Part shown: piece by piece, positions 15,772 through 24,771 of the stretch | Position numbering within the stretch: the first letter of the stretch is position 1 | Layout of the letters: each line of letters begins with the position of its first letter | NCBI GenBank assembly: GCA_964613795.1 | Contig: CAZTJR010000004.1 | Coordinates: 92,903 to 156,902 of the forward strand | Reading direction: 5' to 3' | Length of the DNA stretch: 64,000 nucleotides | DNA from: Chromatocurvus sp964613795 | Lineage (GTDB): Bacteria > Pseudomonadota > Gammaproteobacteria > Pseudomonadales > Halieaceae | Notes under the pieces: model-generated | Seen by the model: only the letters and a program-made list of their open reading frames with translations | The model's database searches: none | What the model was told of the DNA's origin: nothing | Position numbers and translations under genes: made by a program

Positions 15772-16263
15772 TTACTCCGCGTCCAGACGACGATAAACCC
15801 AGACCTGTTCATTGTTCGCCAGCGTCGCCGGCACGCGCTCGTAGCGGATACCGAGTCGCTCATAACGATCGAGGCGCGCCAGGGTGGGCGCCGCCACCGT
15901 GAACACCTCGCCTTCGGTCACTGCGCCCGGACGGCGCTCAAGATCGAGTCCCTGCTGCGCAAAGCCCGGCAGGGTCGCCTCACGGGTTTCGATCCATTTT
16001 CCTGTCACCAGGCGACGCACCAGCGGCTGGCGCAGCGTGCCATACACAAATACCCGGTGCTCGCGATCGGGGTCGATCGCGGCAAGATCCGCCGGTGCCT
16101 CATAGCCATAGGGACTGATCCAGGTCAGCCAGGCAAACAGCAGAGCCGAGGCGAGGGCAATCGGGAACAGCCACAGCAGACGCCATCGCCGGCTCCGGGC
16201 ACTGCCCCGCCCCGCCTCCTGCCGGTGCGTGGCGTTCTGCTGGCTGTCTGCTTGCCTGCTCAC
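15772..16263 (-). CDS. Membrane-anchored gamma-glutamylcyclotransferase-like protein
   Basis: The 163-residue protein begins with a basic cytoplasmic stretch, one transmembrane helix (LLWLFPIALASALLFAWLTW, about residues 29-48), then a gamma-glutamylcyclotransferase/AIG2-type fold with the signature VFVYGTLRQPLVRRL and the matching EGEVFTV and LDRYERLG strands. Family enzymes release 5-oxoproline from gamma-glutamyl amines or peptides. The membrane anchor is unusual, since most members are soluble. It is convergent with the RNase HI gene, with a 24-bp gap. Confidence 0.78.
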   Translation of the reverse strand: MSRQADSQQNATHRQEAGRGSARSRRWRLLWLFPIALASALLFAWLTWISPYGYEAPADLAAIDPDREHRVFVYGTLRQPLVRRLVTGKWIETREATLPGFAQQGLDLERRPGAVTEGEVFTVAAPTLARLDRYERLGIRYERVPATLANNEQVWVYRRLDAE

Positions 16264-16361
16264 AGATCCTCTCCGTCGTCCTTACTGAGCCGCGCTATCC
16301 GCGCGCCCTCGACGCGCCAAATTTCCCCCGAGACCGCGCCGCGCTGTAAACTGCTGGCATC

Positions 16362-16380
16362 GCTGATGCCCGGCATCAGC
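16362..16380. promoter_or_regulatory. 9-bp inverted repeat between divergent genes
   Basis: GCTGATGCC-C-GGCATCAGC is a near-perfect palindrome 26 bp before the DUF1415 start, in the 143-bp gap between divergent genes. It could be a dimeric-regulator operator. No matching second copy is seen in this gap. Confidence 0.35.
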
Positions 16381-16406
16381 CCCATACGCCATAAGCGGGC
16401 CAGACT

Positions 16407-16958
16407 GTGATCGTTTCTGAACAGACTATTCGCCAGCACACCGCATGCTGGGTGGAGCGCGTCGTCATCGCCCTCAACCTGTGTCCTTTCGCCGGCCGTG
16501 AGGTCGATGCGGGCCGCGTCCGCTATTGCGTCACGTCGTGCAACACCGAGCGTCTGCTGCTGCAAGCGCTGGAGGCGGAAATCCACCACCTGCGGACCTG
16601 CCGTGATATCGCCACGAGCCTGTTGATCCACCCACAGGTACTGCAGGATTTTGACGACTACAACCAGTTCCTGGATCTGGCGGAGGGGCTGCTGGACAGC
16701 TGTGGCGCAATCGGCGAGCTACAGATCGCCAGCTTTCATCCCGATTACCGCTTTGCGGGTACCGCCGCCGACGATGCCGAAAACTACAGCAACCGCTCGC
16801 CCTACCCGATGCTGCACCTGCTGCGCGAGGCCGATGTGGAGAAGGCCATCGCTCATCACCCACAGCCTGACGCTATTCCCGAGCACAACATTGCGCACCT
16901 GAACCGGCTCGGATCAGCGCACCTCGTGCGCCTGCTGGCCAGCTGCCGGGGCGACTGA
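16407..16958 (+). CDS. DUF1415 domain-containing protein
   Basis: The 183-residue protein, with a GTG start, matches the DUF1415 family. Conserved stretches include VIALNLCPFAGRE, DFDDYNQFLDLAEGLL, IASFHPDYRFAGT, ENYSNRSPYPMLHLLREA and the C-terminal IPEHNIAHLNRLG. The family is common in gammaproteobacteria, and no function is established. The gene faces the ectoine operon (convergent, 46-bp gap) and is divergent from the gamma-glutamylcyclotransferase-like gene. Confidence 0.9.
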   Translation: MIVSEQTIRQHTACWVERVVIALNLCPFAGREVDAGRVRYCVTSCNTERLLLQALEAEIHHLRTCRDIATSLLIHPQVLQDFDDYNQFLDLAEGLLDSCGAIGELQIASFHPDYRFAGTAADDAENYSNRSPYPMLHLLREADVEKAIAHHPQPDAIPEHNIAHLNRLGSAHLVRLLASCRGD

Positions 16959-17004
16959 CGGCACGGTCGGCTGGTTGCTGCCGGCAGACGTCGCTATGGG
17001 CAAG

Positions 17005-18372
17005 CTACTGCTTCGGGCCAACCCAGACCTGCTGGGCATTCACGAACTCGTGGATGCCGTGGGGACCGAGTTCACGGCCGTAGCCCGAACGCTTGATGCC
17101 GCCGCTGGGAAGGCGCGGATCGGTCTTGACAATACCGTTGACCGCCACCTGCCCGGCTTCCAGTTCACGCGCGATGGCTTCGCCACGCTCTGCCGTCGTC
17201 CACACCCCGGCTGCGAGTCCGTAATCGGTGTCGTTGGCCAGTGCCACCGCGTGCTCGGCTGAGTCGGCGCGCATAACCACGGCCACCGGGCCGAAGGTTT
17301 CTTCACAGCCCGCGGCCATGTCGTTGGTGACGTCGGCCAGCAGCGTTACCGGATAAAAAAAGCCGGGCGTGCTCGGCAATGTGCCGCCGAGCAGGCAGCG
17401 TGCACCGGCGGCCACGGTTTTCTCTACCTGCCGGTGCAGTTCATCGCGCAGGTCAGCCCGTGCAATCGGCCCGAGGTCCGTATCCTCCTCGCGGGGATCA
17501 CCCAACCGCAGCCGACCCAGCCGCTCTGACAGCAGTTCGAGCATGCGCTCATACACAGAGGACTCGACAATGATGCGCTTTGCGGCAATACAGCTCTGTC
17601 CGGCGTTGATGATGCGCGACAGGGTGATGACATCCGCCGCCTGCTCGAGATCGGCATCGGCCAGCACCAGGCAGGGATCAGATCCGCCCAGCTCCAGCAC
17701 CGCCGGCTTGATTTCCGACGCGGCAGTCGACGCCACCGCCGCGCCACCGCGATCAGAACCGGTGAACGACACGGCCCGGATCCGCCGGTCACGAATCACC
17801 GCCTCGACCTCGGGAGTTTGCAGCGGCAGATTCTGGAAAATCCCCGCCGGCGCGCCAACGCGCTCAAACAGCGACGCGATCGCCACGGCGCAGGCGGGCA
17901 CATGCGAATCGTGTTTCATGACACAGGTGTTGCCCGCCATCAGGGTAGGCGCCGCAAAGCGGAACGCGAGCCAGAAGGGCGCATTCCAGGGCAGGATGCC
18001 CAGAATCACGCCAAGCGGAAGATACTGCACGTAACTGCGGGTCGCGTCCGAGGCCATGGTTTCGGATGCAAGATAGTCCGCTGCATGCTCCGCGTAGTGC
18101 TCGGCGCACCAGGCGGCTTTTTCCACTTCACCGCGCGCCTCGCGAATGGGCTTGCCCATCTCAGCGGTCATCAGCGGCGCGAGCGTCTCGACATCCTCAC
18201 GCATCAGTGCGGCGACGGCGCGCAGCACCTGCGCCCGGTCTTCAAACGGGGTGGACCGCCAGGAAGAATAGGCAGACTGCGCGTCTGCCAGACAGCGCTC
18301 TACCTGCTTGGCGTCTGCTACCGGATACTCATGCAGGTCCTTTCCCGTGGTCGGATCGATCACTTTCAACAT
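17005..18372 (-). CDS. doeC: Aldehyde dehydrogenase, probable aspartate-semialdehyde dehydrogenase DoeC
   Basis: The 455-residue NAD(P)-dependent aldehyde dehydrogenase has the substrate-binding ILPWNAPFWLAFR stretch, the general base in LELGGSDP and the catalytic cysteine in GQSCIAAKR. By similarity alone it resembles succinate-semialdehyde dehydrogenases. Its position as last gene of doeB2-doeD-doeA-doeC argues that it oxidises aspartate semialdehyde to aspartate, the final step of ectoine catabolism. AAGGAG lies 7 bp before the ATG, and it starts 28 bp after doeA. Specificity is inferred from context. Confidence 0.85.
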   Translation of the reverse strand: MLKVIDPTTGKDLHEYPVADAKQVERCLADAQSAYSSWRSTPFEDRAQVLRAVAALMREDVETLAPLMTAEMGKPIREARGEVEKAAWCAEHYAEHAADYLASETMASDATRSYVQYLPLGVILGILPWNAPFWLAFRFAAPTLMAGNTCVMKHDSHVPACAVAIASLFERVGAPAGIFQNLPLQTPEVEAVIRDRRIRAVSFTGSDRGGAAVASTAASEIKPAVLELGGSDPCLVLADADLEQAADVITLSRIINAGQSCIAAKRIIVESSVYERMLELLSERLGRLRLGDPREEDTDLGPIARADLRDELHRQVEKTVAAGARCLLGGTLPSTPGFFYPVTLLADVTNDMAAGCEETFGPVAVVMRADSAEHAVALANDTDYGLAAGVWTTAERGEAIARELEAGQVAVNGIVKTDPRLPSGGIKRSGYGRELGPHGIHEFVNAQQVWVGPKQ

Positions 18373-18400
18373 GGTTTGCGGCTCCTTGACTGCAGGTCAC

Positions 18401-19642
18401 TCAGGATGCGGCGTCCTTTGCGGATTTCGCCGGCTTCGGCGCCGTCGCCGGGTCGCGGTTTTTCGGGCTGTCCGCGCCTTCGGGCTTGACGACAAAATCG
18501 CGGTCGAGCGTGAAAAAGGATTCACAGCCTGTTGCGGTTACCAGAATGGTGTCGGAGATGCCGACGGTCTTGTCACCCTCCACACCCCACATCCACGGCA
18601 GGATATGGAAGGTCATGCCCTCGCGCAGCACGCGCGAATCCCCCTGCTTGAGACTGACGATGTAGCCCTCGTCCCAGCTCGGCGGAAAGGCGATGCCGAT
18701 GGAGTACCCGGAACGGGTAATCAAGCGTGCACCGACCATATTATCGGCGATGATGTTGCGCACCAGGTTGTCGACATCCGACACGGTGAGGCCCGGCCGT
18801 AGCTGCGTATGCACCTCGTCCAGCGCAAACTTCATGCGCTCCTGCGTGCTGTGCATGGCCTGGGTGAGCTGGCCGCAGACAACGGTCCGCATCATGGCTG
18901 TGTGATAGCGGCGAAAACAACCGCCCACCTCCAGGAATACATGTTCGCCGGGCTGCACCGTACGACCTTCCCAGGTGGCATGGCCGATCATTGAGCGCGG
19001 GCCGGAGGTGACGTAGGGCATGACCGCCGGCGGTTCGCCACCGGCCCGGAACATGGCCGAGGAAATGGCGGCGCCGATCTCGTTTTCGGTCACGCCGGGG
19101 GCACAGGCCTCGAAGCCGGCGAGCATGCCCGCTTCCGTGGCAGCTGCCGCCTTTCGCATGACATCGATTTCCACGGCGGACTTGCACACCCGTCCCTCCT
19201 CGACAATACCGAAGCAGTCGATCAGACGACCGTCGAGAAAAGTGGTGTGAATAGCGTCCTGGTGGTAGGCCGGGAAAAAATAGCTGTTGCGCTCGTAGCC
19301 GATATTTTTCGTGGACAGGCCGAACTCGCGCAGCGCCTCCACCAGCATCTGAATGGCATCGCCCGTATCCGGATAGGGGCGGGTCTTTTCCAGCCAGGTG
19401 CGGGCGTGGATATTCGACTCTTCCAGGTGCCGGGTAATCATGAAGGGCTCATCCTCCAGTGGCACCACCAGTGCCTGGAAGAACGAATACCCGGTGGTCT
19501 GGTAGTCCGTCAGGTACATCAGGTTTTCCGGGTCGGTAATGACCACGGCGTCGAGGAGCCTGGCGGCCATTCGTTCTCGCAGCTCCGTCAGTCGGCGCAC
19601 ATACTCCTCAAAGGGGAATGTCATGTCATCGCGCTGTCTCAT
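18401..19642 (-). CDS. doeA: Ectoine hydrolase (M24 creatinase/prolidase-like)
   Basis: The 413-residue protein has a creatinase N-terminal domain (about 10-150, DAVVITDPENLMYLTDYQ) and a pita-bread M24 domain (about 165-395). The usual five metal ligands of true aminopeptidases are not preserved in the expected positions (for example GHATWEGRTVQPGEHVFLE and FHILPWMWGVEGDKT), as in creatinase-type hydrolases. DoeA opens the ectoine ring to give N-acetyl-2,4-diaminobutyrate. The first codons overlap the doeD stop (19639-19642), so the two are coupled. A low-complexity Ala/Lys/Pro tail (about residues 380-413) extends beyond the fold. An alternative start is the Met seven codons in. Confidence 0.88.
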   Translation of the reverse strand: MRQRDDMTFPFEEYVRRLTELRERMAARLLDAVVITDPENLMYLTDYQTTGYSFFQALVVPLEDEPFMITRHLEESNIHARTWLEKTRPYPDTGDAIQMLVEALREFGLSTKNIGYERNSYFFPAYHQDAIHTTFLDGRLIDCFGIVEEGRVCKSAVEIDVMRKAAAATEAGMLAGFEACAPGVTENEIGAAISSAMFRAGGEPPAVMPYVTSGPRSMIGHATWEGRTVQPGEHVFLEVGGCFRRYHTAMMRTVVCGQLTQAMHSTQERMKFALDEVHTQLRPGLTVSDVDNLVRNIIADNMVGARLITRSGYSIGIAFPPSWDEGYIVSLKQGDSRVLREGMTFHILPWMWGVEGDKTVGISDTILVTATGCESFFTLDRDFVVKPEGADSPKNRDPATAPKPAKSAKDAAS

Positions 19643-20925
19643 GCCGCTTTTGCTTCTCCTATCTCTGTCGCAATGGCCTCGCGGAGTGTGTTGAGCCCCT
19701 CCTGCAGGTCGGCATCGGGAATCGTCAGCGGCGGAATCAGCTTGATGGTGCCGCCGCCGGTGCCAGAGCCGCCCAACAGCGTGCCGTTATCGAAACAGCG
19801 CGCCGCAATGGCTTTCACCAGAGCACCGTCACCGAGATCAATCGCCTGCATCATGCCCTTGCCGCGCACCTGGAAGGTGTGATCGGGATAGCTGTCCACA
19901 ATGGCCTGCAGCTGGGAATGCATCTCTTCACCCTTGCGCTTGACGTCGTTCATGAGCTCGTCGTCATCGAAATAGCGCAGCGCCTCCACGCCGGCGACGA
20001 AGGAGAGACCCTGGCCACGGAAGGTTCCCGTGTGCTCACCCGGCAGCCAGTGCTTGTCGTGCTCCGGCTTGGCGAGGTTCATGGCCAGGGGGGTGCCGAA
20101 ACCGCCAATACCCTTGGCCAGGGTGATGATGTCGGGATCCAGTCCCATGCCGTCAAAGCTGAAGTAATTGCCGGTGCGGCCACAGCCGGCCTGGATATCA
20201 TCGATAATGAACAGGGCGCCCAGGTCCTTCGCGAGTTTTTCAACCGCCTGCAGCCATTCTGCGCTGGCGACGTGTACGCCACCCTCCGCCTGTATCGCTT
20301 CGACCAGGAAGGCCGCCGGCGGCTCCAGGCCGCTGGACGAGTCCTCAAACTCGGAACGCAGACGCTCCACCGAGTCCATGCCACAGCCGAGCGTACAGCC
20401 AACGCAGGGCTTCTCGCAGCCAAAGGGCTGGCGCAGTATGTGATTCAGAGGCACCCCCGCCGCATTGCGGAAATAGCTGTTGGCCGTGGCAGCCAGTGAG
20501 CCCAGCGTCATGCCGTGGAAGCCCGACGTATAAGCCACCACCGTCTGCCGTCCGGTAACCTTGCGTGCGAGCTTGAGGGCGCTTTCCACTGCGTTAGTGC
20601 CGGTGGGGCCCATGAACATCATCTTGTAGTTCCAGTCGCGCGGTTCCAGGATGGTTGCGGCAAAGCGCTCGATGAAGTCGCGCTTGGCCGTCGTGTGCAT
20701 GTCCAGGCCATGGGCAACGCCATCGTTCTGGATGAACTCGATCAGCTTTTCCTTCATACGCGGGTTGTTGTGGCCGAAATTCAGTACCCCGGCGCCGGCG
20801 AAGAAATCGACATAGGACTTGCCGTTCTCATCCACCTGGCGCGCATTGGAGGCGGATTTGAAGACAGTCGGGTAAAGGCGGCAATAGCCCCGGATCTCTG
20901 ATTCCCACTTGGTGAATGCGTCCAT
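19639..20925 (-). CDS. doeD: Diaminobutyrate-2-oxoglutarate aminotransferase (DoeD/EctB family)
   Basis: This is a class III PLP aminotransferase of 428 residues that closely resembles EctB. It has VDFFAGAGVLNFGHNNP, the cofactor phosphate site GPTGTNAVESALKLAR, the DDIQAGCGRTG aspartate and the Schiff-base lysine in TLAKGIGGFG. EctB and DoeD catalyse the same reaction in opposite directions: diaminobutyrate plus 2-oxoglutarate to aspartate semialdehyde plus glutamate. Because doeA and a deacetylase flank it and no ectA or ectC is nearby, the catabolic role is preferred. AAGGAG precedes the ATG. The aligned 87-bp gap upstream to doeB2 holds no other gene. Confidence 0.9.
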   Translation of the reverse strand: MDAFTKWESEIRGYCRLYPTVFKSASNARQVDENGKSYVDFFAGAGVLNFGHNNPRMKEKLIEFIQNDGVAHGLDMHTTAKRDFIERFAATILEPRDWNYKMMFMGPTGTNAVESALKLARKVTGRQTVVAYTSGFHGMTLGSLAATANSYFRNAAGVPLNHILRQPFGCEKPCVGCTLGCGMDSVERLRSEFEDSSSGLEPPAAFLVEAIQAEGGVHVASAEWLQAVEKLAKDLGALFIIDDIQAGCGRTGNYFSFDGMGLDPDIITLAKGIGGFGTPLAMNLAKPEHDKHWLPGEHTGTFRGQGLSFVAGVEALRYFDDDELMNDVKRKGEEMHSQLQAIVDSYPDHTFQVRGKGMMQAIDLGDGALVKAIAARCFDNGTLLGGSGTGGGTIKLIPPLTIPDADLQEGLNTLREAIATEIGEAKAA

Positions 20926-21012
20926 GATATCTCCTTGATAATCGTTGAAAGTCGTTAAATAAAGCCGATCGGGTCGCGGCCACGGCTGACAGCCTGCCGC
21001 GGCGCTTCCTGC

Positions 21013-22194
21013 TCAGGTGGGCAGGGGCGCTCCCGCGAGACGCGCGTATACGCGCGCGACATGGGCGATGAGCGCATCGTTGAAGTCATAGCGCGAGCTG
21101 TGGCATGGCACCTCGTGACACGCCTGCCCGTCGCCCGCGCCGATCAGGGCGAAGGCGCCAGGAATGTGCTTCAGGTAATAGCTGAAGTCCTCAGAGGCCA
21201 TGATCGGCACCCGCACCGGCGCGTTCAGCGCGTCAGCGCCAAATTCATCCACCAGCGCACCGCGCATGATATCCGCCTCCTGCGGATGGTTGACCGTGGG
21301 GTCGTAACGTCTGTCGATGGTCACGTCGCATTCTGCACCGTAGGCCCTGGCGGCGGCTTCTGCCACCTCGGTGATCATGGCCGACAGCGGTTCTCGGTCG
21401 CTGGGATCGGTAATGCGAAAACTGCCCTCGAGCACGGCGGTATCGGGAATCACGGTAACGCCGCTGCGGGCATCGATTGAGGTAATGCTGACAACCGTCG
21501 CACCCTGGGCCGGCAGGCGCCGACTCACCACCTGCTGCATCGCCTGAACAATGGCCGACGCGGCGAGTACGGGGTCGCGGCAGAGTTCCGGCTGGCTGGC
21601 GTGGCCACCCTGGCCGCGCACCTCGAGCCGGAAGGTCCCGTTGCCCGCCATGACAGCGCCATCCGGACAGACGGCATGCCCGATAGGAATGGCCGGCCAG
21701 TTATGCCAGCCGAAAATGGCGTCCACGTTCTCAAGCGCGCCCTCGCGAATCATCGCGTCCGCGCCATGCCCCCCTTCTTCCGCAGGCTGGAAAAGCAGCG
21801 TTACCGGACCGGGGAGATGGTTTTCCTGCGTTTTCAGCCACTCGGCCGCCGCGAACAGGGTTGCAGTGTGGCCGTCGTGGCCACAGGCATGCATGCACCC
21901 CGGATGATGGGAACTCCACGCCATACCGGAGTTTTCCGTGATGGGCAGGGCGTCAATATCCGCGCGCAGGGCAATGTGGCGACCGGCCGCCGCTGGCGCC
22001 AGCGTTGCCAGGGTGCCGGTATCGGCACAGGCCCGCCACTGGATACCCAGGCGGTCGAGCCGCTCCCGTATCAGCGCCGCCGTCTGGTGCTCAGACCAGC
22101 TCAGCTCGGGCAGCTGGTGCAGCTCCCGCCGCAGACTGACCGACGCTTTGAGCAGACTGGACCAGGTGTGCTGTGTTTCGTCCCGTGTCAACAT
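21013..22194 (-). CDS. doeB2: M20 amidohydrolase, N2-acetyl-diaminobutyrate deacetylase DoeB2
   Basis: The 393-residue M20 peptidase-like amidohydrolase has metal ligands in HACGHDGHTA and EEGGHGA and the C-terminal ASEDFSYYLKHIPG, as in hippurate/IAA-amino-acid hydrolases. In ectoine users the DoeB2 type replaces the unrelated DoeB deacetylase and frees diaminobutyrate from N-acetyl-diaminobutyrate. It is the promoter-proximal gene of the four-gene operon, with GAGAGGA just before the ATG. The assignment to DoeB2 rests on the family plus operon; by sequence alone any N-acyl amino acid could be the substrate. Confidence 0.85.
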   Translation of the reverse strand: MLTRDETQHTWSSLLKASVSLRRELHQLPELSWSEHQTAALIRERLDRLGIQWRACADTGTLATLAPAAAGRHIALRADIDALPITENSGMAWSSHHPGCMHACGHDGHTATLFAAAEWLKTQENHLPGPVTLLFQPAEEGGHGADAMIREGALENVDAIFGWHNWPAIPIGHAVCPDGAVMAGNGTFRLEVRGQGGHASQPELCRDPVLAASAIVQAMQQVVSRRLPAQGATVVSITSIDARSGVTVIPDTAVLEGSFRITDPSDREPLSAMITEVAEAAARAYGAECDVTIDRRYDPTVNHPQEADIMRGALVDEFGADALNAPVRVPIMASEDFSYYLKHIPGAFALIGAGDGQACHEVPCHSSRYDFNDALIAHVARVYARLAGAPLPT

Positions 22195-22418
22195 TCCTCT
22201 CTTGCCGGCACTCAGGCTGCTCCGGCATTAAAAAACCGGCCCTCTGACGCGCAATCGGAACAGCGTTGCAGCATTGCACATGATCTCATTCCCCCACCTT
22301 ACGGTTTGCCACCGGCCCCTTGCAAGGCTTTTCGGGATCGCCCCCGGACGCAACTCGAACAACCCGGGGCCACAGGGCAGGCCTGCTTTTCCACCTCCGA
22401 TTGCGCTATAACAGCGGC

Positions 22419-22676
22419 ATGGAAACACGACAACAGCGCAGAATCCGGGAAATCGTCGACGGCCCGGGCGAATCGGCGGACACGTCTTTGCAGCGACAGG
22501 CCGAGCAGCACACCGATGAGTCCTATGTACCGCGAACGCTGACGCCGCACGAGTGGGAGCAGTGGTACGCGGAACATGGCGTCCCGCCCGCACACCGTAA
22601 GACGGGCGCCGTTGTGCCGCCGCGTCGGGAGTCTTTGTGGCAGCGCACACTGGCACGCTGGCTTCCCGAACGCTGA
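22419..22676 (+). CDS. Small uncharacterised hydrophilic protein
   Basis: An 85-residue, highly charged soluble protein starting at ATG 22419. It has no recognisable domain. Notable stretches are QQRRIREIVDGPGE near the start and YVPRTLTPHEWEQWYAEHG in the middle, with an Arg/Trp-rich C terminus. Third-position GC is high as in neighbouring genes, which supports coding. It is divergent from the ectoine operon (224-bp gap) and precedes ppnN by 67 bp on the same strand. It could be co-transcribed with ppnN, but no function can be proposed. Confidence 0.6.
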   Translation: METRQQRRIREIVDGPGESADTSLQRQAEQHTDESYVPRTLTPHEWEQWYAEHGVPPAHRKTGAVVPPRRESLWQRTLARWLPER

Positions 22677-22743
22677 ACCCGCAGACGCCGCCGGGCCTCA
22701 TCGGTCACTGGCCAAGCGACACGCTAGCGGCTATCGTCAGGCC

Positions 22744-24147
22744 ATGACAATCAGCACTGAACCCCGCCCCGACACGATCGCACACGCATCTGTGCGCCCC
22801 CTGCAAAGCCTCGACCTGCTGTCACAGCGGGAAATGGCCAGCCTGGCCAGCGCCAACCGCGATCTGCATGAGCTGTTCCGGCGCTGCGCCCTCGCCGTGC
22901 TCAACACCGGCGGAGACACAGATGACGCCCGTGCGGTCTACCAGCGCTACCAGGATTTCGATCTGCGCGTCGTCGCCGAGTCCCGCGGACTGAAGCTCGA
23001 GCTGATGCACGCCCCGGCCGAGGCCTTTGTCGACGGCCGCATGATTGTGGGCATTCGCAATCACCTGTTCGCCGCCCTGCGCGATATTGTATTTACCCAG
23101 CACAAGATAGCGGACCAGCTCGCCTTCGACCTGAGCAGCTCCCCCGGCATCACCGACGCAGTCTTCCGCATTCTGCGCAACGCCAATATCGTGCGCAGCG
23201 ACGTGCCCCCAAAGCTGGTGGTTTGCTGGGGTGGACACGCCATTTCTCGCGAGGAATATGACTTTACCAAGCAGGTCGGCTATCAGCTCGGCCTGCGCGG
23301 CCTGGATATCGCCACTGGCTGCGGTCCGGGCGCCATGAAAGGCCCCATGAAGGGCGCTGCCATCGGCCATGCCAAGCAGAGCACCGGCGACAGCCGCTAC
23401 GTGGGCATTACCGAGCCCGGGATCATCGCGGCGGAATCACCCAACCCGATTGTCAACGAGCTGGTCATTCTGCCGGACATTGAGAAGCGCCTGGAGGCCT
23501 TTGTCCGCCTGGCTCACGGCATCATCGTGTTTCCCGGCGGGGTCGGCACGGCCGAGGAAATTCTGTTCCTGCTCGGCATGAAGCTGCATCCGGCCAACGC
23601 CGGCATGCCGCTGCCGCTGTTTTTTCTCGCCCCGGCCTGCAGTGCCGGTTACTTCGAGGAAATCGATGAATTTCTACGCAGCACGCTGGGCAACGACATT
23701 GCCGGACATTACGAGATTATCATCGGCGATCCGAAAACCGCGGCAAGACGCATGAAAGAGCGGGTAAAGGAGGTGCGCCGCCACCGGGTGAAGCGCAAGG
23801 AATCCTTCAGCTTCAATTGGGATCTCGTGATACCCCCTCCCCTGCAGCAGCCCTTTATGCCAACCCACAGCAACATGGCGGCACTCCGTCTAGAGTCCGG
23901 TTTGCCCACGCACGATCTGGTGCGTGCACTGCGCTGCGCTTTTTCGGGGATTGTGGCCGGCAACGTCAAGGATTTCGGTGTGCAGGCAGTGGAAGCCCAC
24001 GGCCCGTTCCAGCTGTACGGCGACCCCGCTATCGGTGAGCGCCTGAACCGGCTGCTGGCCGGCTTTGTGGCGCAGGGTCGTATGAAGCTGGACGCGGAGA
24101 GCTACAGGCCGTGTTTTGAGCTGCACCAGTCACCACCGGGCGACTGA
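22744..24147 (+). CDS. ppnN: Nucleotide 5'-monophosphate nucleosidase PpnN (LOG family)
   Basis: From ATG 22744 the protein is 467 residues, near the usual PpnN length. The central Rossmann-like LOG domain has CGPGAMKGPMKGA and the signature VFPGGVGTAEEILFL; the N- and C-terminal extensions fit YgdH/PpnN (for example KLVVCWGGHAISREEYDFTK and FNWDLVIPPPLQQPF). The enzyme cleaves purine and pyrimidine monophosphates into base and ribose 5-phosphate, and in E. coli it is stimulated by (p)ppGpp. The frame is open further upstream, but those codons do not resemble the family. Confidence 0.92.
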   Translation: MTISTEPRPDTIAHASVRPLQSLDLLSQREMASLASANRDLHELFRRCALAVLNTGGDTDDARAVYQRYQDFDLRVVAESRGLKLELMHAPAEAFVDGRMIVGIRNHLFAALRDIVFTQHKIADQLAFDLSSSPGITDAVFRILRNANIVRSDVPPKLVVCWGGHAISREEYDFTKQVGYQLGLRGLDIATGCGPGAMKGPMKGAAIGHAKQSTGDSRYVGITEPGIIAAESPNPIVNELVILPDIEKRLEAFVRLAHGIIVFPGGVGTAEEILFLLGMKLHPANAGMPLPLFFLAPACSAGYFEEIDEFLRSTLGNDIAGHYEIIIGDPKTAARRMKERVKEVRRHRVKRKESFSFNWDLVIPPPLQQPFMPTHSNMAALRLESGLPTHDLVRALRCAFSGIVAGNVKDFGVQAVEAHGPFQLYGDPAIGERLNRLLAGFVAQGRMKLDAESYRPCFELHQSPPGD

Positions 24148-24165
24148 CGCAGGGACAGAAGCCGC

Positions 24166-24594
24166 CTAGACGATTTCGACCAGCTCGATATCGAAGGTCA
24201 GGGGCTCGCCGGCCAGTGGATGATTGGCATCCACGGTAATGCCATCTTCCTCAATGCCAGTCACCGTCAGGTTCATCACCTGCCCCTCCGGACTCTGGCC
24301 CTGCAGCTGCATGCCAATGGCGGGCTCAATGTCGTCTGGCAACGCGCTGCTGGGCACCTGCTGAACCAGCTGGTCGTGGCGCGGCCCGTAAGCATCGTCC
24401 GGCTCGATAGTGACCGACTTGTTCTCTCCGACCGCCATGCCCTCAACGGCTTTCTCGAAGCCGGGAATGACGGCGCCGGCGCCCAGTGAAAACTCCAGAG
24501 GATCACGACCCTCGGAGGAATCGAACTGGGTGCCGTCGGTCAGCGTGCCGCTGTAGTGAATCTTTACCGTATCGCCGGTTTTGGCCTGTGTCAT
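24166..24594 (-). CDS. FKBP-type peptidyl-prolyl cis-trans isomerase (SlyD/SlpA-like)
   Basis: This 142-residue FKBP has the N-terminal half (VKIHYSGTLTDGTQFDSS, VIPGFEKAVEGM), an inserted IF chaperone flap (about 70-125) and the closing strand VDANHPLAGEPLTFDIELVEI. It lacks the His/Cys-rich metal-binding tail of SlyD and so is closer in layout to SlpA/FkpB. It assists cytosolic folding at prolyl bonds. AGGAGACAG upstream sets the ATG. It is divergent from fumC and convergent with ppnN, separated from the latter by only 18 bp. Confidence 0.9.
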   Translation of the reverse strand: MTQAKTGDTVKIHYSGTLTDGTQFDSSEGRDPLEFSLGAGAVIPGFEKAVEGMAVGENKSVTIEPDDAYGPRHDQLVQQVPSSALPDDIEPAIGMQLQGQSPEGQVMNLTVTGIEEDGITVDANHPLAGEPLTFDIELVEIV

Positions 24595-24771
24595 GCGAAC
24601 TGTCTCCTGTTCAATGTCTGTGTGCCTGCTAGCATGGAAGACGGCGGGAACGCTCTCGGCGGGTGCTTAGCCAGGCGAGGCGGGGTAACGGAACGCACCG
24701 ACAACCACAGATATCCGTACACATTAACAAATTCAATGCGACAGAAAAACCGCGGCCAGGGAGCAGGAACA

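Noticed and set aside
17005..22194. Ectoine biosynthesis instead of degradation because the aminotransferase resembles EctB
   Set aside because: There is no ectA or ectC, whereas the ectoine hydrolase and deacetylase are directly linked, so the catabolic direction fits better.
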